From positions 41,324 through 105,323 of the forward strand of contig DFJF01000006.1 in NCBI GenBank assembly GCA_002372935.1: a stretch of 64,000 nucleotides of DNA. Reading direction: 5' to 3'. A program made the translations under genes and the position numbers. Below are positions 36,031 through 46,419 of the stretch, piece by piece. How positions within the stretch are numbered: position 1 is the stretch's first letter; each line of letters starts with the position of its first letter. The stretch is from Clostridiales bacterium UBA3678 (GTDB lineage Bacteria; Bacillota; Clostridia; TANB77; CAG-508). The notes under the pieces were generated by a model. It saw nothing but the letters and a program-made list of their open reading frames with translations, made no database searches and was not told where the DNA came from.

Positions 36031-36079
36031 AGTGGAAGATCTATTACTCTTTGAAAAGAGAACCGTCCCTAAATGAAAG
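36031..36079. repeat. GGGACGGTTCT repeat cluster E, single unit
   Basis: A degenerate left half (GTGGAAGATCTATTACTCTTT) and one intact inverted copy AGAGAACCGTCCCTAAATGAAAG, ending at the ribosome site of the next gene. Confidence 0.75.
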
Positions 36080-36090
36080 GAAAATAAAAA

Positions 36091-36900
36091 ATGAATATAT
36101 TCTTATACATAATTATTTTTATAATGGGTACTGTATTTGGAAGTTTTTATACACTTGCAGTTTACAGGATTCCAAAAAAAATAGATATTACACACACACA
36201 TTCTTTTTGCCCAAATTGTAATCATAAATTAGGCTTTTGGGAATTGATACCAGTTTGGAGTTATATATTTTTAGGAGGAAAATGCAAGAATTGTGGCAAA
36301 AAAATAAGACCTAGATATTTAATTATTGAAGTTATGTCTGGTTTTACTTTTGTATTATTTGCACTTGCAACTAAAGTCTCTGTAGAAACTTTAGAACCAT
36401 CTTTACTTATTGGTTTCTTATTTATGGTTTTATATATAACTGCTATTTTTATTATAGCTGGAATTGATTTGGAAAGAAGAGAAATTGAAAAAAGTGTTTT
36501 ATATTATGCATTAGGAATATTAGTTTTATACATAATATATTTATGCATAGTAGATAAAACTAATATATGTAGATATGTTATGTATCTTGCAATTACACTT
36601 ATATTATTAATAATTGACACCATTAGATTAAAGAAAACTGCAAAAAGCTGTTATTTAATGTCTTTATTGATATTATTGATGTTCATGGCTGTATTTACTG
36701 GAGAAATTGTAACATATTTAACAATTATAATGACTTTATTAATTATAGCTTTTTATGTATTAGCTAAAAAGATTAAACAGTCAAGAAACAAAGTAAAGAG
36801 AGATGACAAAGAAATTGCCAGCAATTTGAATTTTGGTTTTTATTTAGGTGTGTCTAATATTATAATAACAATTTTTGCTTTGTTTATTGCAAATTATTAG
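36091..36900 (+). CDS. Prepilin peptidase PilD-like, GxGD motif missing
   Basis: 269 aa. The N-terminal methyltransferase-type domain is intact: MGTVFGSFYTLAVYRIPKK, zinc cysteines C40/C43 and C65/C68 (CPNCNHKLGFWELIP, CKNCGKKIRPRYLIIE). The first catalytic Asp is present in GIDLERREI (D126). The second, normally in a GxGD motif after the next helices, is not found: the corresponding stretch reads LLIIDTIRLKKTAKSCYLM. Either D176 serves, or the enzyme is inactive and another peptidase processes the pilins. Helix count is otherwise typical. Confidence 0.75.
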   Translation: MNIFLYIIIFIMGTVFGSFYTLAVYRIPKKIDITHTHSFCPNCNHKLGFWELIPVWSYIFLGGKCKNCGKKIRPRYLIIEVMSGFTFVLFALATKVSVETLEPSLLIGFLFMVLYITAIFIIAGIDLERREIEKSVLYYALGILVLYIIYLCIVDKTNICRYVMYLAITLILLIIDTIRLKKTAKSCYLMSLLILLMFMAVFTGEIVTYLTIIMTLLIIAFYVLAKKIKQSRNKVKRDDKEIASNLNFGFYLGVSNIIITIFALFIANY

Positions 36901-36944
36901 GGTTATATGTTATATAAGCAACATTAAAAAGAAAGGAATTTCTT

Positions 36945-37382
36945 ATGAATTTTAAAAATAATAAAGGTTATGTAGTTGTAGATGCTACAATTGCAGTTAT
37001 TATATTTATGATACTTATTCCCGTACTTATGGGAATGGTATATAGAGTAAATTTGACTAACCATGAGACAAAGATAAAAGCTGAAGTAATTAATATTTTA
37101 GTAAATACTATTGAAACAGCAAAAGGTATAGAATTAGAGAATTTGACGGAAGAAAAAGTTATTAATAAACTTCAAGATACATATACAATAAGTAATATAA
37201 CATCTAATTCTGCTGTGATAACTACTTCTATAGCATCATATAAACTAAAAGTTAGTGTTGTAGATTATCATGATATACATTCTGATGCAAAAGAAAATGT
37301 ATTAAAAACAGTAAAAGCAGTTGTAACATATAAAATTGGAAACAAAGAGAAAACAATGGATTTAAGTACAGTAGTAAAATAA
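36945..37382 (+). CDS. Type IV pseudopilin
   Basis: 145 aa. Leader MNFKNNKG then YVVVDATIAVIIFMILIPVL, with Asp in place of Glu5, followed by a helix and a small domain (LEEKVINKLQDTYTISN, TVKAVVTYKIGNKEK). The polar Asp and size suggest a minor, PilV-like pilin of the tip complex. GAAAGGAAT upstream. Lies between the peptidase and a second pseudopilin. Confidence 0.75.
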   Translation: MNFKNNKGYVVVDATIAVIIFMILIPVLMGMVYRVNLTNHETKIKAEVINILVNTIETAKGIELENLTEEKVINKLQDTYTISNITSNSAVITTSIASYKLKVSVVDYHDIHSDAKENVLKTVKAVVTYKIGNKEKTMDLSTVVK

Positions 37383-37433
37383 AGAGATAATATCAATCCA
37401 GAATAAAATAAAAAGAGAAAGGATAAAATATAT

Positions 37434-37896
37434 ATGAAATCTAATAAAGGTATGACTTTGATTTCACTTCTAATTTACTTGATAGTTTTATTTGTGGTAA
37501 TTGGAACTATGTCATTGATAATTAAATACTTTTATGAAAATATGGATGAAACAGTTATTTCAAGTGATACATCAGATCAGTATTCAAGATTTATTGCATA
37601 TATATCCTCAGACATAAATTCACGGAAAAATTAATAGTGAAAATGTTAAAATAAAATCTGATTCAACAGGTTCAGGAAAAGAAATAGATTTCATTTTAAA
37701 TGATAATACAACACATGTGTATTGTTTCGAAAATAATAAACTTTATTATAAAGTTTTGGATTCAGAAGAAAATATAGAAAAATATATAACATTGTGTGAA
37801 AATTTAGATAATTGCGAATTTAGTTATAATGATAATAAATTAACAAGTAAAATGATAATTCAAAATTTGCCATATACAAATGTATTTAATATATAA
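37434..37896 (+). pseudogene. Minor pseudopilin with a frameshift in an A5 run
   Basis: The first 66 codons give a classic pseudopilin N-terminus, MKSNKGMTLISLLIYLIVLF. The frame then stops at 37632. The next frame from about 37624 to the TAA at 37894 stays open for 90 codons and reads like the rest of such a protein (EIDFILNDNTTHVYCFENNK). Removing one A from the run at 37626-37630 joins the two into a 153-aa minor pilin. It is either a sequencing error, a recent mutation, or slippage-controlled expression. Confidence 0.7.
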
Positions 37897-37922
37897 TTTA
37901 CAAAGGAAAGGAAGAAAGAATT

Positions 37923-39566
37923 ATGCCAAGTAAACAACCATTAGGAATTGAATTAGTAAAAAGAAAAATTGTTTCTGGTGAAGATATAGAAAAAGCTTTA
38001 AAATATCAAGAAACACATAGATCAAGAAAAATAGGAGATATATTATATATATTAAAAGCCGCAGAGCCAAACATATTAGCACAAAATGTAGGAGAAATCT
38101 TGGGAAAAAAGGCAGTATATTTGGATATTAATAAAATTAAAATTGAACCTACAGATTATATACCTTTTGATATAATGAAAAAAAATAAAGCTATTCCATT
38201 TGCTGTAGAATCAGGAAAAATAAAAATTGCTTTTGCAGATATTGCAAATAATGATGCAAATATTAAAAGCATTAAAATGTTAATGCTTAATAAAGGATTA
38301 GTAGTAGATGTTTATATAGCTTTTCAAACAAATGTGGAAGAATTTTTGGATAAATATGATGAAAAAAACACTCAACAAGATATTGAAGAAATGAGTGGAA
38401 ATGAAACAACTACTGAAATAGTAGACAATATCATAAAACTTGCAATAGAAAAGAGAGCTAGTGATATTCATATTGAGCCACAATCAGATTCTGTTAGAGT
38501 AAGATATAGAATTGATGGTGAATTATTTGTTATGACAAATATTCCAAAAGAAAGACAAGCACAATTAATTGGAAGATTAAAAGCAATATCAAATATGCAT
38601 CAAGAAATAACAGAATCACAAGATGGTAGAATTTTATTATATCCAGATTACAATATCCGTGTATCTTCACAAAAAAATATATATGGTGAAAAGTTTGTTT
38701 TAAGATTATTAAAGAAAAACTCTAATATTAAAAATATATTTGAATTGGGATATCCTTATGATGAAGAACAATTGGAAAAAACTATAAATAAAAGAAATTG
38801 TTTAACAATAATTGCTGCTCCTACTGGAGAAGGTAAAACAACTACACTATATAGCTTTTTAGATTACTTAAAAAGTGACAATATAAATATTACTACAATT
38901 GAAGATCCAGTAGAGATTAGAATACCAGGATTAAATCAGATTGAAGTAGAAAAAAATAGTACTTTTTCAGATAATTTAAGAACTATTTTAAGACAAGATC
39001 CAGATGTTATACTTGTTGGAGAAATAAGAGATAAAGAAACTGCAGAAATAGCAATCCAGGCTGGACAAACAGGACATTATGTATTGTCTACAATTCACAC
39101 AATAGATGCAGTAGAAGTTTTAACAAGACTTAGAAAAATAGGAGTTTCTGATTATGATATAGCAAGTACTGTTGCAACTACAATTTCTCAAAGGTTAGTA
39201 AGAAAACTTTGTCCAAAATGTAGAAGAGAAAGAGACTTTGATAAAAGAGAAATAGATTTTATCAAAAAAATTGGAGAAAAATATGGAATAGAATTTAACT
39301 TAAAAGATGCTAAAACATATGATGCAGTTGGTTGTGATTATTGTAATGGCTCAGGATATTATGATAGAATTGCTTTATTTGAAGTTTTAAGTATAACAGA
39401 AGAATTAAAAGAGATGATTATGGCTGGAAAGTCAAGTATTGAAGTAAGAAAGAAAGCATTAGAACAAGATTATAGACCATTATTAATAGATGGAATAAAC
39501 AAAGCAATTGCAGGAATTACAAATTTTGATGAATTAAACAGAAAATTGTTAATATATAATCAATAA
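37923..39566 (+). CDS. pilB: Type IV pilus extension ATPase PilB
   Basis: 547 aa. An N-terminal GspE-N domain (residues 1-150) begins MPSKQPLGIELVKRKIVSGE. The motor follows: ASDIHIEPQSDSVRVRYRIDG, Walker A APTGEGKTTTL, Asp box TTIEDPVEI, Walker B DPDVILVGEIRDKETAEIAI and His box TGHYVLSTIHT. A tetracysteine zinc site completes it (CPKCRRERDF ... GCDYCNGSG). All catalytic parts are present. It drives pilus extension together with PilC and precedes pilT. Confidence 0.95.
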   Translation: MPSKQPLGIELVKRKIVSGEDIEKALKYQETHRSRKIGDILYILKAAEPNILAQNVGEILGKKAVYLDINKIKIEPTDYIPFDIMKKNKAIPFAVESGKIKIAFADIANNDANIKSIKMLMLNKGLVVDVYIAFQTNVEEFLDKYDEKNTQQDIEEMSGNETTTEIVDNIIKLAIEKRASDIHIEPQSDSVRVRYRIDGELFVMTNIPKERQAQLIGRLKAISNMHQEITESQDGRILLYPDYNIRVSSQKNIYGEKFVLRLLKKNSNIKNIFELGYPYDEEQLEKTINKRNCLTIIAAPTGEGKTTTLYSFLDYLKSDNINITTIEDPVEIRIPGLNQIEVEKNSTFSDNLRTILRQDPDVILVGEIRDKETAEIAIQAGQTGHYVLSTIHTIDAVEVLTRLRKIGVSDYDIASTVATTISQRLVRKLCPKCRRERDFDKREIDFIKKIGEKYGIEFNLKDAKTYDAVGCDYCNGSGYYDRIALFEVLSITEELKEMIMAGKSSIEVRKKALEQDYRPLLIDGINKAIAGITNFDELNRKLLIYNQ

Positions 39567-39623
39567 TAAAATGAAAAAATATATAAAAAGAATTATCAAA
39601 AATTTAAAGGAGAGATAATAATT

Positions 39624-40727
39624 ATGGTAGATATGAATAAAATTCTAGATATTGCTATTGCTAAAGATGCATCAGATGTACATTTGATACCAGGAAATAA
39701 GCCAATGCTAAGAATAGCTAGAAGATTAGCACCTATAGAAGTAATGAAAGAATTAACAGAAAATGATATGACAGAAATATATGACTATTTAGTTAAAGGA
39801 AATGTGGAAGCTGATGAACAATATAAGAAATATAGAAGACTTGATACCTCTTATGAGCATGCAGGGCTAAGATTTAGGGTAAATATTTCTTATTCTGAAA
39901 ATATACCTATTGCAACACTCAGAATTATCAAAAATACTTTACCTAAATATGAGGACTTAGGATTGCCAGATATTGTAAGAAGGATGACTTATCAACCACA
40001 AGGTTTAATTCTTGTTACTGGAAAAACTAACTCTGGTAAAACTACAACTTTGAATGCTTTAATTAATGATATTAATGAAAATCAAAATAGAAAAATCCTT
40101 ACACTAGAAAACCCTATAGAGTTTAAACATCATTCAAAAAATTCTTTAATAGTTCAAAAAGAAGTTGGAAAAGGAAAAGATTCTTTGACATTTAGTGATG
40201 GAGTTAAAAACTCTTTGAGAGAGGACTGTGATATATTAGTTATAGGAGAAATTCGTGATAAGGAAACTATGGAAGCTGGAATAGAAATGGCAGAATCTGG
40301 ACACTTGGTAATTGGTACACTTCATACAAAATCTTGTGCAGAAACTATAGACAGAATGATAAACTTTTATGAAGTTAGAGATCAAGCATCTATTAAATAT
40401 TTGTTATCATCATTATTGAAAATGGTTGTATCTCAAAGATTATTGCCTGCTCCAGATGATAAAATGGTTTTAGTTCCTGAAGTAATGGTTGTTGACAATA
40501 TTGTTGCTGGAGTAATAAGAAAAGATAAAATTAATGTTTCAGAAATTGAAGATGCTATACAAAGTGGTGCTTCAAATGGAAGTATAGGTCTTATAAATTC
40601 TTTAGCAGAATTATTTGTTGAAGACAAGATAACATTAGAACAAGCAAAAGCTCAAATAGAAGAAAAAAATATTGAGACATTAAATAGAACAATTATGCAA
40701 TTAAAATTGCAAAAAAAGAAGTTTTAA
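39624..40727 (+). CDS. pilT: Type IV pilus retraction ATPase PilT
   Basis: 367 aa. PilT powers retraction and twitching motility. Motifs: ASDVHLIPGNKPMLRI, Walker A GKTNSGKTTTLNAL, Asp box LTLENPIEF, Walker B CDILVIGEIRDKETMEAGIE, His box SGHLVIGTLHT, and a C-terminal helix region ending TIMQLK. Lacks the N-terminal GspE-N domain and cysteines of PilB, as expected. AAAGGAGAG before the start. Confidence 0.95.
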   Translation: MVDMNKILDIAIAKDASDVHLIPGNKPMLRIARRLAPIEVMKELTENDMTEIYDYLVKGNVEADEQYKKYRRLDTSYEHAGLRFRVNISYSENIPIATLRIIKNTLPKYEDLGLPDIVRRMTYQPQGLILVTGKTNSGKTTTLNALINDINENQNRKILTLENPIEFKHHSKNSLIVQKEVGKGKDSLTFSDGVKNSLREDCDILVIGEIRDKETMEAGIEMAESGHLVIGTLHTKSCAETIDRMINFYEVRDQASIKYLLSSLLKMVVSQRLLPAPDDKMVLVPEVMVVDNIVAGVIRKDKINVSEIEDAIQSGASNGSIGLINSLAELFVEDKITLEQAKAQIEEKNIETLNRTIMQLKLQKKKF

Positions 40728-40757
40728 TAAAGATAACTCATAAAATAGGAGGTAATT

Positions 40758-42098
40758 ATGCCAACTTATATTTACAAAGCTGTTGACAAATATGGTAGAA
40801 TAGTAAGAAATAAGGTTGAAGAAGGAAATAAATTGACTCTTATTAGGAAATTAAAAGCCAATGAATTAGCACCTATTACTATTCGACAAACAATAGCAAG
40901 AAAATTTCAAAGTCAAAAAAAGAAAAAAAATATTAATAATGTACAAGAAATAATTAAAGCATCTGGAGTTTCGAAAATTCAAACTAAAAAAATGACTCCT
41001 GTTGATACTGTAAAATCATATTTTGCTATGCAACAAAAAGTTACAGAAAGAGATTTAGTAATATTTGCGCAAAATTTTTATTTGCTTAAAAAAGCTAATT
41101 TTAATAATGTACATGCTTTATCAACAATAATAGATAGCACAGAAAATATTGCATTTGCTGGAATTTTGGAAGATATTCTAGCAGGTGTTGAAGCTGGAGA
41201 TTATATGTATAAAACTATGGAATATTATTCTAACGTATTTCCATACATATTTGTAAATATGATTAGAGTTGGTGAATTATCTGGATCATTAGAAAACTCT
41301 TTAAAACAAGCAGTTGAATATTTGGATAATTCCACAGCAATAACAAAAAAGATTAAAGGAATCTTAATACCAAATATTGCACAGTTTGTATTATTAATTG
41401 CTATGTTATTTGCAGGAACTTTATATGCTTTGCCTTCTGTACAGAATGTTTTAAATGAGTTAGGAGCAAGTAAAGATGTAATTCCTGCTAGAACACTTAG
41501 ATTCCAAGCATTTTTGAATGGATTTTTAAAGTGGTGGCCAATCCCTACTGTAATACTGGCCGGAATTATTTTAGTAATTGTGTTATATGTGCAAACTCCA
41601 AAAGGAAAATATAAATTCCATTATTTTAAATATACAATGCCTATTTTTGGTAAATTGAATTTCTCATTAGATTTTTCAAGACTTATGAAAGCAATGCTTT
41701 TAAATTTAAGAAATGGAATGAGGATACAAGATGCTTTAGAAGTAAGTAAAAATGTTATAAATAATTATGTTATGCTTTCAATTATAGAAAATGCTTTAAA
41801 TAATATTTTGATTGGTGAATCTTGGATAGATCCATTCGAAAAATCAGGACTTGCATCATCTATGATAATTGAAATGTTAAAAATAGGAATGCAGACAGAT
41901 TTGCCAGAAATGATGGATAAATTGGTTGAATATATGGAAATAGATATAAATAACACAATAGAAAAAATTACAATTGTATTGCCACAAGTTATGTATACAA
42001 TTGTTGGCGCAGTACTTATATTCTTTGTTGTAATAGTATTAGTACCAATGATTCAAATCTATTTTGGTAACTTCTTGTTTGATATTTATTTAAAATAA
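40758..42098 (+). CDS. pilC: Type IV pilus platform protein PilC
   Basis: 446 aa. Two GspF domains with membrane helices near 200-230, 255-275 and 420-440: FAQNFYLLKKANFNNVHALS, FVNMIRVGELSGSLENSLKQ, DFSRLMKAMLLNLRNGMRIQ, IIEMLKIGMQTDLPEMMDKL. It forms the membrane ring that PilB and PilT act on. An N-terminal extension (about 90 residues, MPTYIYKAVDKYGRIVRNKV) is the usual PilC start. It ends the pilus operon, with a terminator right behind. Confidence 0.92.
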   Translation: MPTYIYKAVDKYGRIVRNKVEEGNKLTLIRKLKANELAPITIRQTIARKFQSQKKKKNINNVQEIIKASGVSKIQTKKMTPVDTVKSYFAMQQKVTERDLVIFAQNFYLLKKANFNNVHALSTIIDSTENIAFAGILEDILAGVEAGDYMYKTMEYYSNVFPYIFVNMIRVGELSGSLENSLKQAVEYLDNSTAITKKIKGILIPNIAQFVLLIAMLFAGTLYALPSVQNVLNELGASKDVIPARTLRFQAFLNGFLKWWPIPTVILAGIILVIVLYVQTPKGKYKFHYFKYTMPIFGKLNFSLDFSRLMKAMLLNLRNGMRIQDALEVSKNVINNYVMLSIIENALNNILIGESWIDPFEKSGLASSMIIEMLKIGMQTDLPEMMDKLVEYMEIDINNTIEKITIVLPQVMYTIVGAVLIFFVVIVLVPMIQIYFGNFLFDIYLK

Positions 42099-42143
42099 AA
42101 AAATATCAGTACAAAATCTAATTTTTGTATTGATATTTTTTTT
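42099..42143 (+). terminator. Terminator of the type IV pilus operon
   Basis: AAAAATATCAGTACAAAA / TTTTGTATTGATATTTTT with one G-U pair, then a T run. Confidence 0.85.
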
Positions 42144-42219
42144 GTAGTTTGATAGAATAGTACCTGTAAAAGTAGATAGAAAATAGATTGATATAAATGC
42201 GAAAGGAATGATATTTAAA

Positions 42220-44691
42220 ATGACTAAAAAGAGAAAATATCATAAGAGAAGAACAGATGATACTTTAACAATAAAAATAATTGGAACAATTGTATTTAGC
42301 GTGCTTTTGGCAATATTATTATATACAAATTCAGGACTTTTAGGACAAAAGTTAAATGAGGTTTTAGGTGGAATGATGGGATGGCTCAGATATATTTTAC
42401 CTATAGGTACATTTGCTATCTCTATAAAAATGGCCTGTAATGAAAAAGAAAAAGAAAATGAATATATATCAAAAAAATTAATGCAATATACTATTTTACT
42501 TATTTGTGTAGCAATTGTAATGAGTATTTATCAAATATCTCAAGGAAATTTAGAGATTTCTGGAGATATATCACAAATACTTAAAAAATCTTATGTTTTA
42601 GGTAGCTCTAATATTGGTGGAGGAGCAATTGGAACACTTGCTGCTGTGCCACTTGTAAGGTTACTTGGAAATTTGGGCGCTGTTGTTTTAAGTATAGGTG
42701 TTTCTATAATGTTATTTGCATTTGTATTTGGAATAGATATTTCAGAAATTATTAGTAATAGTGTTGAAAACTGGCTTGTAAAGCATGAGGAAAGAAAGAA
42801 TGAAAAAGAGGAGCTAAGAGAGCAAAGATATGAAGAAGAAGAGGCTAGACGTGCAGAGATTTTAAATAATAGAAAAAATGCAAAAAGAGAAACACAATCT
42901 GTTGCACAAAATTTGTCATCAAAGGAGATGCAAGATGCTAGAAATATAGAACCAGAGCAAATAAAGATTAATTTAAATGGTGGAGCTATAGAAAATATAG
43001 AGCCAGCTCAAGAAGAAAAAAAAGGCTGGGGACTATTTAACAGAAAGAAACAAAAGGATGAAAAAGAAACTCAGGCAAAAATGAGTATGACAGATTTTGC
43101 AAATTCTATGGATACAAATGCAATTGATAATTTTTTTGTTCAAGAGGAAGAGCAAAAGCAAGACAAAACAAAACAGGTTTTGCAATTAGAGCATACAATA
43201 ACAGTAGAAGAGGATAATTATGTTTACCCATCTGTAAAATTACTTGCAAGAACACCAAAAAAAGCATTAAAAGGTGGAACAAAAGCATTACAAGATACTG
43301 CTGCAAAACTTCAAAGGACTTTATATAGTTTTGGAGTACAAGCAAAAGTAGAAAATGTCTCAGTTGGACCAGCAATTACAAGATATGAATTAAGACCTGC
43401 AGAAGGAGTTAGAGTTAGCAAAATTGCGAATTTAGCAGATGATATTGCACTTAACTTAGCAGCAGAGACAATTAGAATAGAAGCTCCAATTCCTGGAAAA
43501 CAAGCTGTAGGAATAGAAGTGCCAAATAAAGAAAAAGAAATGGTACCTTTAAGAGATGTAATAGAAAGTGATGAGTTTAAAAATAATAAATCTAAACTTA
43601 GTATAGCTCTTGGAAAAGATGTTGCAGGAAATGTAGTTATAGGAAATATTGCAAAAATGCCACATGTATTGATTGCAGGTTCTACAGGTTCTGGAAAATC
43701 TGTATGTATAAATACAATTATTACAAGTATTGTTTATAATGCAAAACCAAGTGAAGTTAAACTTGTTATGATAGATCCAAAAGTTGTTGAACTTTCAGTA
43801 TATAATGGAATTCCACATTTATTAATCCCAGTTGTAACAGATCCTAAAAAAGCCGCTGGAGCTTTAGCTTGGGCTGTTCAAGAAATGGACAATAGATATA
43901 ATCTATTTGCAGAAAAAGGAGTTAGAGATTTAAAAGGATACAACAATGCAATAGAAAAATCTGGAGAAAGTGGTAAACTACCACAAATAGTAATTATTGT
44001 TGATGAGCTTGCAGATTTAATGATGGTTGCTTCAAAAGAGGTTGAAGAGTCAATATGTAGATTAGCACAAAAAGCAAGAGCAGCAGGTATGCATTTAGTT
44101 ATAGCAACACAAAGACCATCTGTTGATGTTATCACAGGTTTAATCAAAGCTAATATTCCTTCAAGAATTGCATTTGCTGTATCTTCACAAGTAGATTCAA
44201 GAACAATATTGGATCAAATTGGAGCTGAAAAGCTTTTAGGAAAAGGTGATATGCTATTCTTTCCAGCAGGAGATCCTAAGCCTACAAGAATACAAGGTGC
44301 ATTTGTATCAGATGATGAAGTAGAAAAAATAGTAGACTTCATCAAATCAAATGGAACAGCTACATATAGTGAAGATATATTAGAAACAATAGAAAATAAT
44401 AATAAGACTGACAAAGAGAAAGCTTTAGAAGCAGAGCATTCTGCAGATGATGATGTAGATCCATTTTTGAAAGATGCAATAAGTACTGTTGTAGAGACAG
44501 GACAAGCATCAACATCATTTATACAAAGAAGATTTAAAGTTGGCTATGCTAGAGCAGGAAGAATTATAGATCAAATGGAAGAAAGAGGAGTTATTTCTGG
44601 TTATCAAGGTAGTAAACCACGTGAAGTATTGTGGACAGTAGAAAAATTGGCAGAATTAAATATGTCATCATCATCAAATGTAGAAGAGTAG
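42220..44691 (+). CDS. FtsK/SpoIIIE DNA translocase
   Basis: 823 aa from ATG at 42220, about 12 bases after GAAAGGA; the ATG at 42208 overlaps that site. Four N-terminal helices (about 20-175), an acidic and charged linker, then the RecA-like motor: [20 protein letters not shown], Walker [15 protein letters not shown], Walker [36 protein letters not shown]. The C-terminal gamma winged helix ([20 protein letters not shown]) reads SRS/KOPS-type sequences. It pumps chromosomal DNA through the septum in division or into the forespore. Whether it is FtsK or SpoIIIE cannot be decided here. Confidence 0.93.
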   Translation: MTKKRKYHKRRTDDTLTIKIIGTIVFSVLLAILLYTNSGLLGQKLNEVLGGMMGWLRYILPIGTFAISIKMACNEKEKENEYISKKLMQYTILLICVAIVMSIYQISQGNLEISGDISQILKKSYVLGSSNIGGGAIGTLAAVPLVRLLGNLGAVVLSIGVSIMLFAFVFGIDISEIISNSVENWLVKHEERKNEKEELREQRYEEEEARRAEILNNRKNAKRETQSVAQNLSSKEMQDARNIEPEQIKINLNGGAIENIEPAQEEKKGWGLFNRKKQKDEKETQAKMSMTDFANSMDTNAIDNFFVQEEEQKQDKTKQVLQLEHTITVEEDNYVYPSVKLLARTPKKALKGGTKALQDTAAKLQRTLYSFGVQAKVENVSVGPAITRYELRPAEGVRVSKIANLADDIALNLAAETIRIEAPIPGKQAVGIEVPNKEKEMVPLRDVIESDEFKNNKSKLSIALGKDVAGNVVIGNIAKMPHVLIAGSTGSGKSVCINTIITSIVYNAKPSEVKLVMIDPKVVELSVYNGIPHLLIPVVTDPKKAAGALAWAVQEMDNRYNLFAEKGVRDLKGYNNAIEKSGESGKLPQIVIIVDELADLMMVASKEVEESICRLAQKARAAGMHLVIATQRPSVDVITGLIKANIPSRIAFAVSSQVDSRTILDQIGAEKLLGKGDMLFFPAGDPKPTRIQGAFVSDDEVEKIVDFIKSNGTATYSEDILETIENNNKTDKEKALEAEHSADDDVDPFLKDAISTVVETGQASTSFIQRRFKVGYARAGRIIDQMEERGVISGYQGSKPREVLWTVEKLAELNMSSSSNVEE

Positions 44692-44784
44692 TTTCAAAAA
44701 GGGACGGTTCTCTTTCAAAAGGGGACGGTTCTCTTTCAAAAAGGGACGGTTCTTTTTCAAAAAAGAACCGTCCCCAAATGAAAA
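44692..44784. repeat. GGGACGGTTCT palindromic repeat cluster F
   Basis: Three forward copies and one inverted copy, starting at the stop codon of the FtsK-like gene and ending CCGTCCCCAAATGAAAA. Next to it is a short ACAAATGAA repeat. Confidence 0.9.
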
Positions 44785-44833
44785 AACAAATGAAACAAAT
44801 GAAACAAATGAAAGAGGAAGAAAGGAGAAGACT

Positions 44834-46393
44834 TTGGCACGAAAGAAACAAAAAATTTTAGGTAGATTAGTAAAGAAAGATTATGATAATGATCTAGAAG
44901 AAGTACTTTTAAAAAAGAACTTTCAAGCAGAGGTTAAAAGCTTTCTTCTTAACATAATGTATAAAATTGATTATTCATATACAGATTATGAAAATGCTAA
45001 GAAAAATGTACTTTCTAAACAACAATATATAGAGAATTTTATAAATAATATTAAGACAAATTGTGATACGATTTCTTTTATGAAGATGGATAAAATGCAA
45101 AGGAGGACAGCATTAGTAGAAAGAGATAAGAAAATAATATTATGTTATCCAATAGAAACAAAATTATTGTATTGTTTATCACAAATAAACAAGCAAGATG
45201 ATATTATAAAATCTGAACCAAATGTTTTATGTAAAAGTTTAACTGATTTAATAAATATAGGAAATGATATAAATACAACTGAACCTATAAGAGATTTTAA
45301 TGGATATTCTTGGGACATTACAACTTTAAATATTGAAAATTTTTATTATAATTTAATTTATCAGGATCTAATATTTATTGTAGGTAATAAGAAACTTGAA
45401 GATTGGGCAAACCATTATAATTATATGATTGATTATATGAATTTATTTAATGATTATTTGGAAAAAACATATGGTAAAAAAATTAATAAAGATATCTCAA
45501 ATTCTTTGAAAAAAATTTCTATTTTGCTTGAATTAACTTCAAATAAGAAATTTAAAGACGAGTTAATCAAAAGAAAAGTTGAAGTTGAAGATAAATTAAA
45601 TGCTATGAATGATAAGATTTCATATTTAAATAATTTATCTGTTCAGAAAAGACAAATAGTAAATGATATTAGAAAAATTGAATTAATATTAAGTGATAAA
45701 AATAAAATTGATGAAGAATATAAAAGAAGAAATAAAGAGTTGCCTTTAGAGAAAAAAATTTTTAGCAAGAGAGTTTTAGTAAAAAGTTTAGAAGATGAAC
45801 AAGAAGAACTAATGATAAATTTAAAAGAATGCAACAATCAAATGAACTCTAAACAATTTATAAAAACTCAAAAAGATTTGAAATATGAATTAGATTATTT
45901 GAATTTAGTAGAAGTTGCAAATTTTAAAAAACAAATGTTAGATGAGATAATATTATTCCAAAAGCAGGTTTTGAAAATATTCAAATTAAAAATAGAAAAA
46001 GCAAATAATAAAAAAGAGTTGATAAAAATTTTATATGAAATAAGATATTTTAATTTAATTCCATTTGATGAAACAAAGAACATTAGTCAAATTTCTACTT
46101 TAAAAAGAAGTTTAAAATCTGTAGAAGATTGCGCAATAGAAAAATCTTATGATTTAAAATTAATTAATGAATTATTTAAAAATATCGATTTAAATAAAAA
46201 GATTTTTGCATCAATATTTTCATTTAATATAATAAAATTAGAAGATATATATTTCAAAGTGATAAAAGATAATGAATTTTATTTGCAATTTTATGATTAT
46301 GATATTGAAGATAAAAAAATAAAAATTGATTTTAAGTTTGAAATTAAAGATTTAAAGGTAAAGTTAAATAAAAAAATTAAATTATTTATTTAG
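44834..46393 (+). CDS. Unknown 519-aa Lys-rich coiled-coil protein
   Basis: Start TTG at 44834, eight bases after AAAGGAG. No family recognised and no membrane segment or signal peptide. The N-terminal 200 residues are compact (NYMIDYMNLFNDYL, FNGYSWDITTLNIENFYYNL), residues ~230-340 are a coiled coil (DKLNAMNDKISYLNNLSVQK), and a third region (YLNLVEVANFKKQMLDE) leads to a Lys-rich C-terminus. Located between ftsK and a beta-CASP nuclease, behind repeat cluster F. Function unknown. Confidence 0.6.
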   Translation: MARKKQKILGRLVKKDYDNDLEEVLLKKNFQAEVKSFLLNIMYKIDYSYTDYENAKKNVLSKQQYIENFINNIKTNCDTISFMKMDKMQRRTALVERDKKIILCYPIETKLLYCLSQINKQDDIIKSEPNVLCKSLTDLINIGNDINTTEPIRDFNGYSWDITTLNIENFYYNLIYQDLIFIVGNKKLEDWANHYNYMIDYMNLFNDYLEKTYGKKINKDISNSLKKISILLELTSNKKFKDELIKRKVEVEDKLNAMNDKISYLNNLSVQKRQIVNDIRKIELILSDKNKIDEEYKRRNKELPLEKKIFSKRVLVKSLEDEQEELMINLKECNNQMNSKQFIKTQKDLKYELDYLNLVEVANFKKQMLDEIILFQKQVLKIFKLKIEKANNKKELIKILYEIRYFNLIPFDETKNISQISTLKRSLKSVEDCAIEKSYDLKLINELFKNIDLNKKIFASIFSFNIIKLEDIYFKVIKDNEFYLQFYDYDIEDKKIKIDFKFEIKDLKVKLNKKIKLFI

Positions 46394-46419
46394 TAAATTG
46401 AGAAAGGATAAAATTAAGT

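Noticed and set aside
44631..44861. 76-codon frame with MKKQMKQMKQMK
   Set aside because: It spans the end of ftsK and repeat cluster F in another frame; the TTG-started gene with AAAGGAG is better supported.
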